Below are positions 26,533-34,407 of a DNA stretch of 64,000 nucleotides, in pieces. The stretch spans positions 62,001-126,000 of the forward strand of contig NZ_RAPR01000001.1 in the NCBI RefSeq assembly GCF_003610235.1. The letters run 5' to 3'. The position numbers and the translations under genes are program-made. Position 1 is the first letter of the stretch, and each line of letters starts with the position of its first letter. This DNA comes from Catellatospora citrea (GTDB lineage Bacteria; Actinomycetota; Actinomycetes; Mycobacteriales; Micromonosporaceae). The notes beneath the pieces are model-generated. The model was not told the origin of the DNA. It was given only the letters and a program-made list of their open reading frames with translations, and ran no database searches.

Positions 26533-27759
26533 GTGATCCTCACGATCCTGCTCGGTGCGGCCATCGCCGCCCACCCGCTGACCCCCTTCTCGGTCGACCA
26601 GCTGGTCGAGGTGACGCTGCACCCCGATCGCGTCGACGTGGTCGCCGTGCTCGACGTCGGCGAGGTGGCGGCCAAGCAGCTCACGCCCGACTGCGCCGCC
26701 TTCGCCGGCAAGCTGGACGCCCGCCTCGGGCAGACACCGCTGCAGTGGACCGTCCAGTCGCAGGAGTTGAAGCGGCAGGGCACCCCGGGCCTGGAGACCA
26801 GCCGGCTCACCTGCCGGCTGTCGGCCCCGGCCGGCCCGGACGCGGCGGCGACCGTCTCGGTCGTGAACGGATACCTCGCCGACCGGGTCGGCGCCAACCA
26901 GATCGTGCTGGCCGGCGTCGGTGTCCCGCCCCCGGCGGAGCTGCCGCCCTACGAGCGGTCGGCGCAGCTGACCCGGCGCTCCGGAGTCGACGCCACCGCT
27001 GCGGCCACCGCCACCCCACCGCAACGAAGCTGGCTGGAGCGCGGCGAGGCTTGGCTCACCGGCGCCATCGGAGATCCGTCCCCGCGGATCCTGCTGCTCG
27101 CCGTGCTGTTCGCGGCGCTGCTGGGCGCCGCGCACGCGGCACTGCCCGGGCACGGCAAGACCGTGATGGCCCTGTACCTGGCCGGACGGCAGGGGCGGCG
27201 GCGCGACGCGGTCATCGTCGGCGGCACCGTCACGCTCACCCACACCGCCGGCGTGCTGATCCTCGGCCTCGCCACCACCGCGTTCGCGGGCCTGGCCGCC
27301 GAATCCGTGCTCAGATGGCTCGGCGTGGCCAGCGGCGTCCTGATCACCGTCGTGGGAGTCGGCATCCTCATCAGCGGCCTGCGCCACCGGCACGCCCACC
27401 ACCACGCCCACGCCCACGGCACGCCGCACGACCACCATCACCATCACCATCACCATCACGACGGTCGCCGGGGTCGCCTGGCCGCCCTGGGCGTCGCCGG
27501 CGGCCTGGTGCCCAGCCCCACGGCGCTGGTCGTGCTGCTCGGCGCGGCGGCGCTGGGCCGCCTCTGGTTCGGCATCGTCCTGATCATCGTGTACGGCCTG
27601 GGCATGGCGGCCATGCTCACCGCCGCCGGACTGCTGCTGCTGCGGGCACGCGACCGCTGGGCGTGGCTCGGCCGGCTCACCGTGCCGGCGGAGGCGACCG
27701 CATCGGTCATCATCGTGGTCGGCTGCGGCCTGGCCGCCCGCGCCGCGTTCGCTTTCTGA
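26533..27759 (+). CDS. NicO-family nickel/cobalt transporter with His-rich loop
   Basis: About 408 residues from GTG 26533 (GGAG at 26521-26524; a GTG at 26524 is in frame). A signal sequence and an extracytoplasmic domain (to about 160) precede about six membrane helices. The family motif GHGKT is present (AAHAALPGHGKTVMALYLAG), as are LTHTAGVLILG and a late GLVPSPTALVVLL. Between helices 3 and 4 is a His-rich loop (about 284-310) that includes nine consecutive His. RcnA-like members export Ni2+/Co2+; others import. The N-terminal domain suggests metal handling outside the membrane. Confidence 0.88.
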   Translation: MILTILLGAAIAAHPLTPFSVDQLVEVTLHPDRVDVVAVLDVGEVAAKQLTPDCAAFAGKLDARLGQTPLQWTVQSQELKRQGTPGLETSRLTCRLSAPAGPDAAATVSVVNGYLADRVGANQIVLAGVGVPPPAELPPYERSAQLTRRSGVDATAAATATPPQRSWLERGEAWLTGAIGDPSPRILLLAVLFAALLGAAHAALPGHGKTVMALYLAGRQGRRRDAVIVGGTVTLTHTAGVLILGLATTAFAGLAAESVLRWLGVASGVLITVVGVGILISGLRHRHAHHHAHAHGTPHDHHHHHHHHHDGRRGRLAALGVAGGLVPSPTALVVLLGAAALGRLWFGIVLIIVYGLGMAAMLTAAGLLLLRARDRWAWLGRLTVPAEATASVIIVVGCGLAARAAFAF

Positions 27760-27818
27760 ACCCGATCCGTCCCCACCGCGTCCCGCCCGGTCAGCCGAGC
27801 GGGCAGAAGGGAAGTTCC

Positions 27819-28373
27819 GTGCGACCTGAGGTAAAACACCTCCTCGGCACTGTTCTCGCCGGCCTGACGCTCGCAGGAGCGGCCGCGTGCGGCGAGGGCA
27901 CGCCGGCCGCCTCCCCCGGCCTGACGGTGCCCGCCGGACCGGCCACCACCGCCGGCCCCACCGCGACCACAGGGCCGGACGCGTCCTCTGCCTCAGCCGT
28001 GCCCGCGGGAACGCCCGGTTCGAAGACCGTCCCCGCGTGCGATGCCGTGACGGGTGCTCGCCGGAGCGCCCTGGCCGCGCTCGCGCCCGTGGCGACGGCA
28101 CTCGGCCGCAGCGGGCTGTCGCGGGAGGATCTCGCCAAGGCCACCAACGACCTGAACACGGCCTTCACCGCCATGCACACAGGCGTGGCCGCCGCCGCCG
28201 AACTGACCGCCGACCCGCAGCTCAAGGCGAAGCTCTCCGCGTACCAGCTGGCGGTCGAGCAGGCGATCGTCGCCGTCGAAGGGTCCGACGGCGAGCAGGC
28301 GAAGCTCAAGGCCGTGATCGACTCGCCCGCGATGCGGGCCGCCGAGAACGCCGTCACGGCCGCCTGCGCCTGA
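27819..28373 (+). CDS. Putative lipoprotein of unknown function
   Basis: 184 residues from GTG 27819, with AGAAGGGA upstream. A signal peptide ends in a lipobox-like GAAAC (Cys at about 25), although the -3 residue is Ala rather than Leu. A Thr/Ala/Pro linker follows to about 65, then a helical domain with SREDLAKATNDLNTAFTAMHTGVAAAAELTADPQLKAKLSAYQ and two further Cys (VPACDAV, TAACA) that could form a disulphide. No family assigned. It follows the NicO gene by 59 bp and could be part of the same transcript. Confidence 0.65.
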   Translation: MRPEVKHLLGTVLAGLTLAGAAACGEGTPAASPGLTVPAGPATTAGPTATTGPDASSASAVPAGTPGSKTVPACDAVTGARRSALAALAPVATALGRSGLSREDLAKATNDLNTAFTAMHTGVAAAAELTADPQLKAKLSAYQLAVEQAIVAVEGSDGEQAKLKAVIDSPAMRAAENAVTAACA

Positions 28374-28451
28374 CGGCTCAGGACCTGTCGTCGGCGAACC
28401 AGCCCCGCCGGCACGCCGCTTGCGGCGATGATGGTGATCGAGGAGGTCGCC

Positions 28452-28760
28452 GTGTCGATCGGTCAGGGCATGTTGCGGGTGACGCTGGCGCACCCGACGC
28501 TGACCCGGCTGTACCGGACGAGCACGCCGCAGCTGAGCGTCGACGGGGTGGACCAGCTGGTCCGGACCTGGGGCACGCACACCGTGGCCGTCGCCGCCGG
28601 TCCGCACCGGGTCGCGGTGCAGGTCGTCCCGAACAGGGGCGAGCCCTTCGGCCAAGCCGAGGCGAGCGCCGTCGTGGAGCTGGGCGCGCAGACGGTCGTG
28701 GAGTACCGCGCACCGCGCTTCCACCGCCGCGGAAAGCTCACGATCGCCAGAACGTTGTAG
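28452..28760 (+). CDS. Small beta-rich protein of unknown function
   Basis: 102 residues. GTG 28452 is preferred because AGGAGG sits five bases upstream; an ATG at 28428 is in frame but lies before the SD. The sequence alternates beta strands (MLRVTLAHPTLTRLYRT, LSVDGVDQLVRTWGTHTVAVAAGPHRVAVQVVP) like a small carbohydrate- or PEGA-type sandwich. No signal peptide. Function not predictable. Confidence 0.6.
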   Translation: MSIGQGMLRVTLAHPTLTRLYRTSTPQLSVDGVDQLVRTWGTHTVAVAAGPHRVAVQVVPNRGEPFGQAEASAVVELGAQTVVEYRAPRFHRRGKLTIARTL

Positions 28761-28761
28761 C

Positions 28762-29352
28762 TCAGGTCTGCGAGAGGCGAACGAACTCGTCGATCACGTG
28801 CGGCTTGGCCACGTCGATCCGAGTGCGGGCACCGGTGGTCAGCCCGCCGGTGTCACACGTGGAAACCAGGGCCACGGGCGGCCGGTCCGCGTATCGCAGC
28901 AGGTAGGTGAAGTCGTACGCGTAGCCGATCGCCGGGCACACGGACACAAGGGACGATGCCGAATCGGGCCAGAGTCCACTGTGGCGTCGCTGCCAGTCGC
29001 GCCAGGCGGCGTTGCGGTCGGGTAGCCGGTTCAGGATCGCCGCGAACTCGGCCGCTCCGGCAGTGAGCACCCGCTTCAGCGGGACGCTCGGCTCCGCGCC
29101 CGGCGAGAAGAACTCCGTCGGCAGGGAGCAGAGCACCACCTCCACCGGATCCGGCGGCACCAGCTCACCTGGCGCGTCCACGAACCGCGGCCGCTCCGGA
29201 ATCATCGGGCAGCCGTTCGCGTCCAACGCGATGGTGTACGGCTCACCGGTCACGGTCGCATAAGGGGGAGAGATCCGCTGCCAGTACGCGAACGCCAATC
29301 CCGCCGCGACGAGGGCCATCGCCACCAGGCCGACCCACCAGCGTCTTCCCAT
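28762..29352 (-). CDS. Single-pass membrane-anchored protein of unknown function
   Basis: 196 residues; ATG 29352 is directly preceded by GGGGAGGG. One N-terminal membrane helix (WWVGLVAMALVAAGLAFAYW), then an exported domain with four Cys (ANGCPMIP, VVLCSLP, LVSVCPAIG, LVSTCDTGG), which could make two disulphides. No family recognised. Convergent with the preceding small gene, with a single base between the stops. Confidence 0.6.
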   Translation of the reverse strand: MGRRWWVGLVAMALVAAGLAFAYWQRISPPYATVTGEPYTIALDANGCPMIPERPRFVDAPGELVPPDPVEVVLCSLPTEFFSPGAEPSVPLKRVLTAGAAEFAAILNRLPDRNAAWRDWQRRHSGLWPDSASSLVSVCPAIGYAYDFTYLLRYADRPPVALVSTCDTGGLTTGARTRIDVAKPHVIDEFVRLSQT

Positions 29353-29434
29353 CCACCCTCCCCAGCCGTGCGGCGCGACCATACCTGATGGGACAGCTCG
29401 GCGCGGCCCCTCGACGAGCAGGGCCGCATCGGGT

Positions 29435-30112
29435 CTAAGGTCTTGCCTCCGGGCCTGGCCGCGGGTGAGTCACCGAGTACGGCATCGGCTGCGACGGCAC
29501 GGTGATCACGTTCCAGTGTTCGGCGATCATGGCGTGTTCGAGGCGGTACAGGTCGTAGAAGGCGGTCGGTGTGTCGTTGACGGAGCCGGTGCAGGCGGTC
29601 AGCGCGAACTCTCCGTCGGCGACGGTCACCGTGTGCCGCGTGTAGCGGACGTCCGCATCGGCCAGGGCCGCCCACATCGGGCCGATGCCGTTGCCGAGGG
29701 CGGGGTCGTGCTGGACGAGGTCGGTGACGACGAACCGGCACAGCAGGTCGTGGTCGCGAGCGAGCAGGACGCGGTCGACGTAGTAGTCGACGACCTTGCG
29801 GGTCGTCGCGACCTGACCCGGGTACAGCACCTCGGCCGGACCGTCGAACTGGCTGTGGCCGTTGGCGCTGTGAGCCGCGAGGGGCTGTGCCGCGCGCCAG
29901 TGCTCGGCCGGGGAGCCGTCCTGCATACGGAAGATGTCGAAGCCCACGAAGCCGTCCGGCCCGAGCGAGGGATAGACGGTGTGCGCGGCCACCATGTCAG
30001 CACCGGCCAGCACCCGCACGATGTCACCCTGGACGTGGCTGCCGCCGTCGGCGGCGATGCTCCCGTCCGGGCTCGCGGCGGACCGGACCGCTTCGGTGTC
30101 CTTACCGTTCAT
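29435..30112 (-). CDS. Tandem NTF2/SnoaL-like protein
   Basis: 225 residues; ATG 30112 has CAGGAGGGG five bases upstream. Two NTF2-like halves follow each other: about 30-90 (DIVRVLAGADMVAAHTVYP...FVGFDIFRMQDGSPAEHWRAAQPL) and about 120-210 (VQHDPALGNGIGPMWAAL...YTRHTVTVADGEFALTACTGS...FYDLYRLEHAMIAEHWNVI). The ...FR.QDG..AEHW... signature appears in both. Such proteins are ester hydrolases, isomerases or orphan ligand binders; nothing nearby fixes the substrate. Confidence 0.8.
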   Translation of the reverse strand: MNGKDTEAVRSAASPDGSIAADGGSHVQGDIVRVLAGADMVAAHTVYPSLGPDGFVGFDIFRMQDGSPAEHWRAAQPLAAHSANGHSQFDGPAEVLYPGQVATTRKVVDYYVDRVLLARDHDLLCRFVVTDLVQHDPALGNGIGPMWAALADADVRYTRHTVTVADGEFALTACTGSVNDTPTAFYDLYRLEHAMIAEHWNVITVPSQPMPYSVTHPRPGPEARP

Positions 30113-30481
30113 GAACCCCTCCTGGCGCAGACGGCAGAGCTGCACGCCCAGCCAGACGTACGGGCGCTCTCACATTCCCCGGCGAAGCCTTCCTCAAACG
30201 TGAACGCCGGCAGCGGCGCTGAAGACGCCGAAACCCGGCACCGTCCGCGTCGCGGTCCGCCCACATTCACCTGGCCATCGTCGGCGAGTAGCCGAGGCGT
30301 TGCGATCAGCAACGCCGCGCGGCGCGGCATTTGGGTTGATATTCCAACCTTTCATCCATAATTCGCCGCTTTTCGGACCAGATCATGCGGCCCTGCCCGG
30401 CACATCCGGGCGGGGAGGTACGGCGATCCACCGGCTCCGATACCCGCCCGTCCCGGCAGGTCGACGGGCGAGGATGGAGCC
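30113..30481. other. Divergent region between NTF2-like and SDR genes
   Basis: 369 bp with no accepted ORF. It contains an inverted repeat GGCGTTGC-N5-GCAACGCC (30296-30316), a plausible operator or hairpin, followed by an AT-rich run (about 30332-30362) that could include a promoter for the SDR gene. Confidence 0.45.
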
Positions 30482-31207
30482 ATGGCGTTCGAGGGCACCC
30501 GCGTCCTGCTGGTCGGTGGCACTTCGGGGCTGGGCCTGGCGGTCGCGCAGGCCGTGGCCGAGCGGGGCGCCACCCCGATCGTCGCGTCCCGGACCCGGGC
30601 GAGCGTCGACCGGGCGCTCGGTCTGCTGCCCGCGGGCGCCGAGGGCGGCACCGTCGACCTCGCCGACCCCGACTCGATCGAGCAGCTCGTCGAGCGGTCC
30701 GAGACGATCGACCACCTGGTCTACACGGCCGGCGAGCCGCTGCGGCTCACCATGCTGGCCGACGTGACCCCGGAGATCGCCCACGACTTCTGGCGGACCC
30801 GCTACTTCGGCGCGCTCGCCGTCCTCCGCGCGGTGACCACCGCCCACGCCCTGCGGCCGTCCGGCTCGATCGTGCTGACCGGGGGCAACGCCGGTCAGCG
30901 TCCAGGGCCGGGCTGGTCACTCGGAGCGAGCATCTGCGGCGCGATGGAGGCTTTGACCCGGGAGCTGGCCCTGGAACTCGCCCCGATCCGGGTCAACCTG
31001 GTCGCGCCCGGAGTCACCCGCAGCCCGTTGTGGACGAGCATGTCGGCCGAGGAGCAGCAGGCGATGTACGACGGCATCGCCGCGACGCTGCCCGTGGGCC
31101 GGGTCGGCGAGCCGTCCGAGGTGGCCCTGGCCTACCTGTACGCGATGGAGCAGCCGATGGCGACCGGCACGTCGATCCTCGTCGACGGCGGCGCGGTCCT
31201 CGTCTAG
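30482..31207 (+). CDS. SDR family protein lacking the catalytic YxxxK
   Basis: 241 residues. The Rossmann start VLLVGGTSGLGLA (GxxxGxG), DLADPDS, the LVYTAGEPL loop and the C-terminal LVAPGVTRSPLW...TGTSILVDGGAVLV are standard. At the catalytic position, however, GASICGAMEALTRELALELAP aligns with the usual YSASKAALEALT..., so Tyr becomes Gly148 and Lys becomes Cys152. It may bind NAD(P) without classical oxidoreductase chemistry. I recall similar variants in other actinomycetes, so this is probably a subfamily rather than a mutation. Confidence 0.88.
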   Translation: MAFEGTRVLLVGGTSGLGLAVAQAVAERGATPIVASRTRASVDRALGLLPAGAEGGTVDLADPDSIEQLVERSETIDHLVYTAGEPLRLTMLADVTPEIAHDFWRTRYFGALAVLRAVTTAHALRPSGSIVLTGGNAGQRPGPGWSLGASICGAMEALTRELALELAPIRVNLVAPGVTRSPLWTSMSAEEQQAMYDGIAATLPVGRVGEPSEVALAYLYAMEQPMATGTSILVDGGAVLV

Positions 31208-31245
31208 GGCCTGACCGGCCCGTACGTCGTCGGGCCTGGCACTGT

Positions 31246-31695
31246 TCAGAGGTCCAGGACGCCGACGGTCTGGCCACCGCTCTGCTCGCCGGTCGTCCGG
31301 AAGCCCAGCTTGAGGTAGAACTCCTCGGGACCGCCGGCGCGAGGCGCCCAGGTGACGTAGGTGTGGGCACCGCCGCGGGCGCGAATCTCGCCGGACACGG
31401 CTTCGACGGCGAATCGGCCGTAGCCGTTGCCCTGGGCGTCAGCCGCGATGTTCAGCCGCCAGAGGCCCGAGCGCAGGTCGGCGGGATCGCCGGCCCAGGC
31501 GTAGTCGAGAAAGGCCATCACGAAGCCGACCAGGCGGTCGCCGTCGTAGATCAGCCTCGGCCAGGCCATGTCGGCGAAGACGTAGGCCTCGGCCAGCGAC
31601 TTGACCACCGGCGCGACCAGATCCTGCTGATCGGGGCGCACGGACAGCTCAAGGGCCGCCGCATAGTTGTCCGGGGTGATCTGTTCCAGTCGCAT
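31246..31695 (-). CDS. GNAT N-acetyltransferase (spermidine acetyltransferase-like)
   Basis: 149 residues. MRLEQITPDNYAAALELSVRPDQQDLVAPVVKSLAEAYVF, RLIYDGDRLVGFVMAFLDY, LWRLNIAADAQGNGYGRFAVEAV (acetyl-CoA loop QGNGYG) and EEFYLKLGF are typical of BltD/SpeG-like small-molecule acetyltransferases. Substrate unknown. The SDR gene converges on it, with 38 bp between their stops. Confidence 0.88.
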   Translation of the reverse strand: MRLEQITPDNYAAALELSVRPDQQDLVAPVVKSLAEAYVFADMAWPRLIYDGDRLVGFVMAFLDYAWAGDPADLRSGLWRLNIAADAQGNGYGRFAVEAVSGEIRARGGAHTYVTWAPRAGGPEEFYLKLGFRTTGEQSGGQTVGVLDL

Positions 31696-31745
31696 GCGGC
31701 GGACGATAGCGGCCGGATGCAGGCCCAGCGACCCGATTTCCGGCG

Positions 31746-32327
31746 TCAGACTTCGGTGAGGGCCTTCAGCGCGCCCGGTGACAGCGGCTGGTCGCTGTAG
31801 AGCAGCCGGATCGCCGTGGCGTCGGGGTTGCCCGCATCCGGGCCTCGCCAGACGCGACTCATTCCGGTCCGTTCGACCGCTCGCAGCGACTGATCGTTGC
31901 CTTCGAGCAGGTACGCCGTGACGGGAAGCTCGGCGCGTCGCCGGTGTGCGGCGGCGATCGCCGCCGCGCTGATCTCCTGCGCGTACCCGCGTCCCCAGTA
32001 TGGCGGCCGCAGGCGGAAGCCGAGATTCCAGGCGACGCCGCAGCGCACGAAGCAGCCACCGATCCCGACGAACTCGTCACCGGCCCAGGCGGTCCACATG
32101 CCCAGACCGTCGCGGTCCCATGCCGCCCGCCAGTTCCCGATCATCCGTTCGGTCTGGCCCGGGTCGTCGTGCCGGCTCAGCGGGTCCGGACCCCAGACTT
32201 GCGGGTCCGCGTAGAGGGCGAACAACCGCTCCAGATCAGCGGGCTCAGGCACCCGCAACACCAGTCGGCTCGTGCTAGTCAAGTGCGTCTCGGCATCAAC
32301 CACGATGACGATGATGAACGATGACAT
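31746..32327 (-). CDS. GNAT N-acetyltransferase (RimJ/RimL-like)
   Basis: About 193 residues from the ATG giving MSSFIIVIVVDAETH; later codons such as the GTG in IVVDAE or a TTG before TSTSRLVLR are possible, since the first 15 residues lie outside the domain. Domain blocks: SRLVLRVPEPADLERLFALYADPQVWG, LGMWTAWAGDEFVGIGGC, WNLGFRLRPPYWGRGYAQEISAAAI (acetyl-CoA loop WGRGYA) and LRAVERTGMSRVW. Substrate unknown. Confidence 0.85.
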   Translation of the reverse strand: MSSFIIVIVVDAETHLTSTSRLVLRVPEPADLERLFALYADPQVWGPDPLSRHDDPGQTERMIGNWRAAWDRDGLGMWTAWAGDEFVGIGGCFVRCGVAWNLGFRLRPPYWGRGYAQEISAAAIAAAHRRRAELPVTAYLLEGNDQSLRAVERTGMSRVWRGPDAGNPDATAIRLLYSDQPLSPGALKALTEV

Positions 32328-32517
32328 CCGTGCAAGCACGTCGTTTCCGTCGAAGCCGCCGTGGCCGCCTCGTCGGCACGACGGGTCAGTCCGGACGCGC
32401 AGCCGGCCGTCGCCGAGCCACTGCATGGTGTCTGCCAGGTCACCGCGCAAGCGGTCGTGGTCGGGCAGGCCGCACCCGCCGGCACGTGACCTGCCGTCCT
32501 GCTCCCTCGCGGGGGAT

Positions 32518-32550
32518 GCTGTGCCGGACGGGGCAACCGTCCGGCACAGC
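32518..32550 (-). terminator. Hairpin terminator after the GH43-ricin gene
   Basis: A perfect 13-bp stem (32518-32530 with 32538-32550) and a 7-nt loop lie 21 bp beyond the stop of the minus-strand glycosidase. Confidence 0.65.
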
Positions 32551-32570
32551 TTGCGGGGTCGCGTCGCGGG

Positions 32571-33884
32571 TCAGGGGTGTCCGGCGAGGTTGAACCGCTG
32601 GTTGGTCCCGCTGCCGCAGGTGTACTGGATCAGGGTGGCGCCGTCGGCGGTGGACGCGCTCGTCACGTCGACGCACTTGCCGCTGCTGACGGAGACGAGC
32701 CGGTAGACCTTGGCGGAGACCAGGCTCAGCTGGAACGTCTGGTTGGCGGCTCCGTTGCAGGTCCATTGGATGATCTTCGCGTTGTTGGCGGTGGAGCCGC
32801 CGTCGACGTCGACGCACAGGCCGCTGCCCGCGTTGACGATCGTGTAGGTGTCGACGCCCACGGGCTCGAACCGCCACGACTGCGCCGACGCGCCGGCGCA
32901 GGTGTTCTGCCGCAGTTGGTTGGCGGCGGTCGTGTTGACCGCGTCGACGCACTTGCCGCTGTGCTGCGCCACCGCGGTGGACGTGAAGGCGGGGCCGGTC
33001 GACAGTGACTCGGTCCGTACGACGGTGCCGTGCCGGCAGCCGGCGCACGCGACCGCGCTCAGACCGGTCCAGCTGTTGAGGTTCGAGCTGGTCGCAGTCC
33101 AGATCCCGCCGTTGGTGTACTTGTCGACATAGATGCGCCAGGTGCCGTCGGTCATCTGCGCCAGGGACGGCCCCTCGTATCCCGAAGTCCACAGCGTGCC
33201 CTGGTTGGTCCAGCCGCTGGTGACGCTGGTGGTGCTGGTCCAGTGCTCGATGAACTTGGACGTCTCGTTCTTGACGAACGCGTGGTAGGTGCTGCCGGAC
33301 TTCGCCACGAACGTGTCGATGTGGTTGAAGCCCAGCCCGTCCATCTGCACCGGACCGCCCCACGAGGTGAGGGCGGTGTTCTGCGCCGTGTAGACGTACG
33401 GCCGGAAGCACGCGGAGCAGGTCGTCTGCGCCACGCTCGCGATGATGCGGACGGTGCTGCCCTCCACGTAGAACTCGGGCGCCCAGACGAACTTCGTGCT
33501 GGTGATGCCCGAGTTGACGGTGGCCACGTGCGTCCATGTCAGCAGGTCGGTGCTGGAGGCGATGTTGAACGACGTCGAATTCGTGGTCCAGGACTGGACG
33601 GTGTAGGCCACGTAGTACTTGCCGTTGTAGTTGATGATGCTCGGATCGCGCAGCACACCGGACGGGCCCCGGTAGTTCGTGTCGGCCAGGACGCCGAAGC
33701 TGGTGCCGTTCGTCGACGAGTACAGCCACAGCTCCTCGTCGGCGACGGCGTCGCCCTTGAACGTGGCGTACACGAACGACGTCGCGGCGGACGCCGGCGC
33801 CGCTGTCACGACGGTGCCGGCGACGATGCCGAGCAGCGCTGCGGCCAGCACCCGCGCAAGCCGGTGCAGTGCAGGGATTCTCAC
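32571..33884 (-). CDS. Secreted GH43-like glycosidase with ricin-B lectin domain
   Basis: 437 residues from GTG 33884 (GGAG six bases upstream). The signal peptide (about 1-34) ends at APASAA. Residues about 35-300 form a five-bladed propeller with GVLRDPSIINYNGKYYVAYT (catalytic Asp of GH43), KFVWAPEFYVEGSTVRIIA and GYEGPSLAQMTDG (probable acid Glu). A ricin B trefoil covers about 307-435 with three QxW repeats (QSW, QTF, QRF variants). It probably releases arabinose or xylose from plant polysaccharide. The promoter-side region carries two LacI-type palindromes. Confidence 0.87.
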   Translation of the reverse strand: MRIPALHRLARVLAAALLGIVAGTVVTAAPASAATSFVYATFKGDAVADEELWLYSSTNGTSFGVLADTNYRGPSGVLRDPSIINYNGKYYVAYTVQSWTTNSTSFNIASSTDLLTWTHVATVNSGITSTKFVWAPEFYVEGSTVRIIASVAQTTCSACFRPYVYTAQNTALTSWGGPVQMDGLGFNHIDTFVAKSGSTYHAFVKNETSKFIEHWTSTTSVTSGWTNQGTLWTSGYEGPSLAQMTDGTWRIYVDKYTNGGIWTATSSNLNSWTGLSAVACAGCRHGTVVRTESLSTGPAFTSTAVAQHSGKCVDAVNTTAANQLRQNTCAGASAQSWRFEPVGVDTYTIVNAGSGLCVDVDGGSTANNAKIIQWTCNGAANQTFQLSLVSAKVYRLVSVSSGKCVDVTSASTADGATLIQYTCGSGTNQRFNLAGHP

Positions 33885-33937
33885 GTGTACTCCGATCTCG
33901 TCAGGTCAGCCCGCGGCTCGACTGACCTGCGGTCCTA

Positions 33938-33955
33938 AATGTTTACGTAAACATT
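33938..33955. promoter_or_regulatory. LacI-type operator candidate 1
   Basis: AATGTTTACGTAAACATT is a perfect 18-bp palindrome with a central CG, the usual form of a LacI/GalR operator. It lies 54 bp upstream of the minus-strand GH43 start. Confidence 0.75.
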
Positions 33956-34201
33956 GGTGCTCGACGTGCCACCCGACGGGAGAAACGGGGTTTCGAGGAT
34001 GTTACGGCGAGTCGAGTGTGACCGATAACATCCAAGACCGTCAAGGACTCGAACCAGGCGCATGGTGTCGCGACGTTCCCAGTTCGCATCATCCATATTC
34101 GACCCACCGGTCGCGCGTTGCTGCGAGGGAGCGCTCACAGTGTGCGATCGTTCGACGGCCCCTTGACGCGACCGGACCCCGATGGCATCATCTGTCCACG
34201 C

Positions 34202-34221
34202 CAATGTTTGCGTAAACATTG
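34202..34221. promoter_or_regulatory. LacI-type operator candidate 2
   Basis: CAATGTTTGCGTAAACATTG repeats site 1 with one changed base (G for A in the left half) and an extra matching pair at the ends. It lies 186 bp upstream of the plus-strand GH43 start. Confidence 0.72.
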
Positions 34222-34407
34222 CCGACATGTGACGGCCGGGCACGTCGCTCCCCCACGCATCGCTGTTCCGCGCCCGTCGACGACTTCCCCCATCACCCGG
34301 ACGGCACGCCGGCGGAAGGAAGGCACCCCCGAATTCGCCTGCTGAAACGATTCACCACGTGATTCAGGCAGGCCACAGCTCTCCCCCACATGGAAGGGTG
34401 AAGCAGA

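Larger units (their letters stand above)
33885..34407. other. Divergent control region of the glycosidase island
   Basis: 523 bp between the two GH43 genes, with no accepted ORF. It contains two almost identical palindromes (33938-33955 and 34202-34221), one near each gene, with 246 bp between them. The layout suits repression or DNA looping by one LacI-type protein. Confidence 0.7.
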
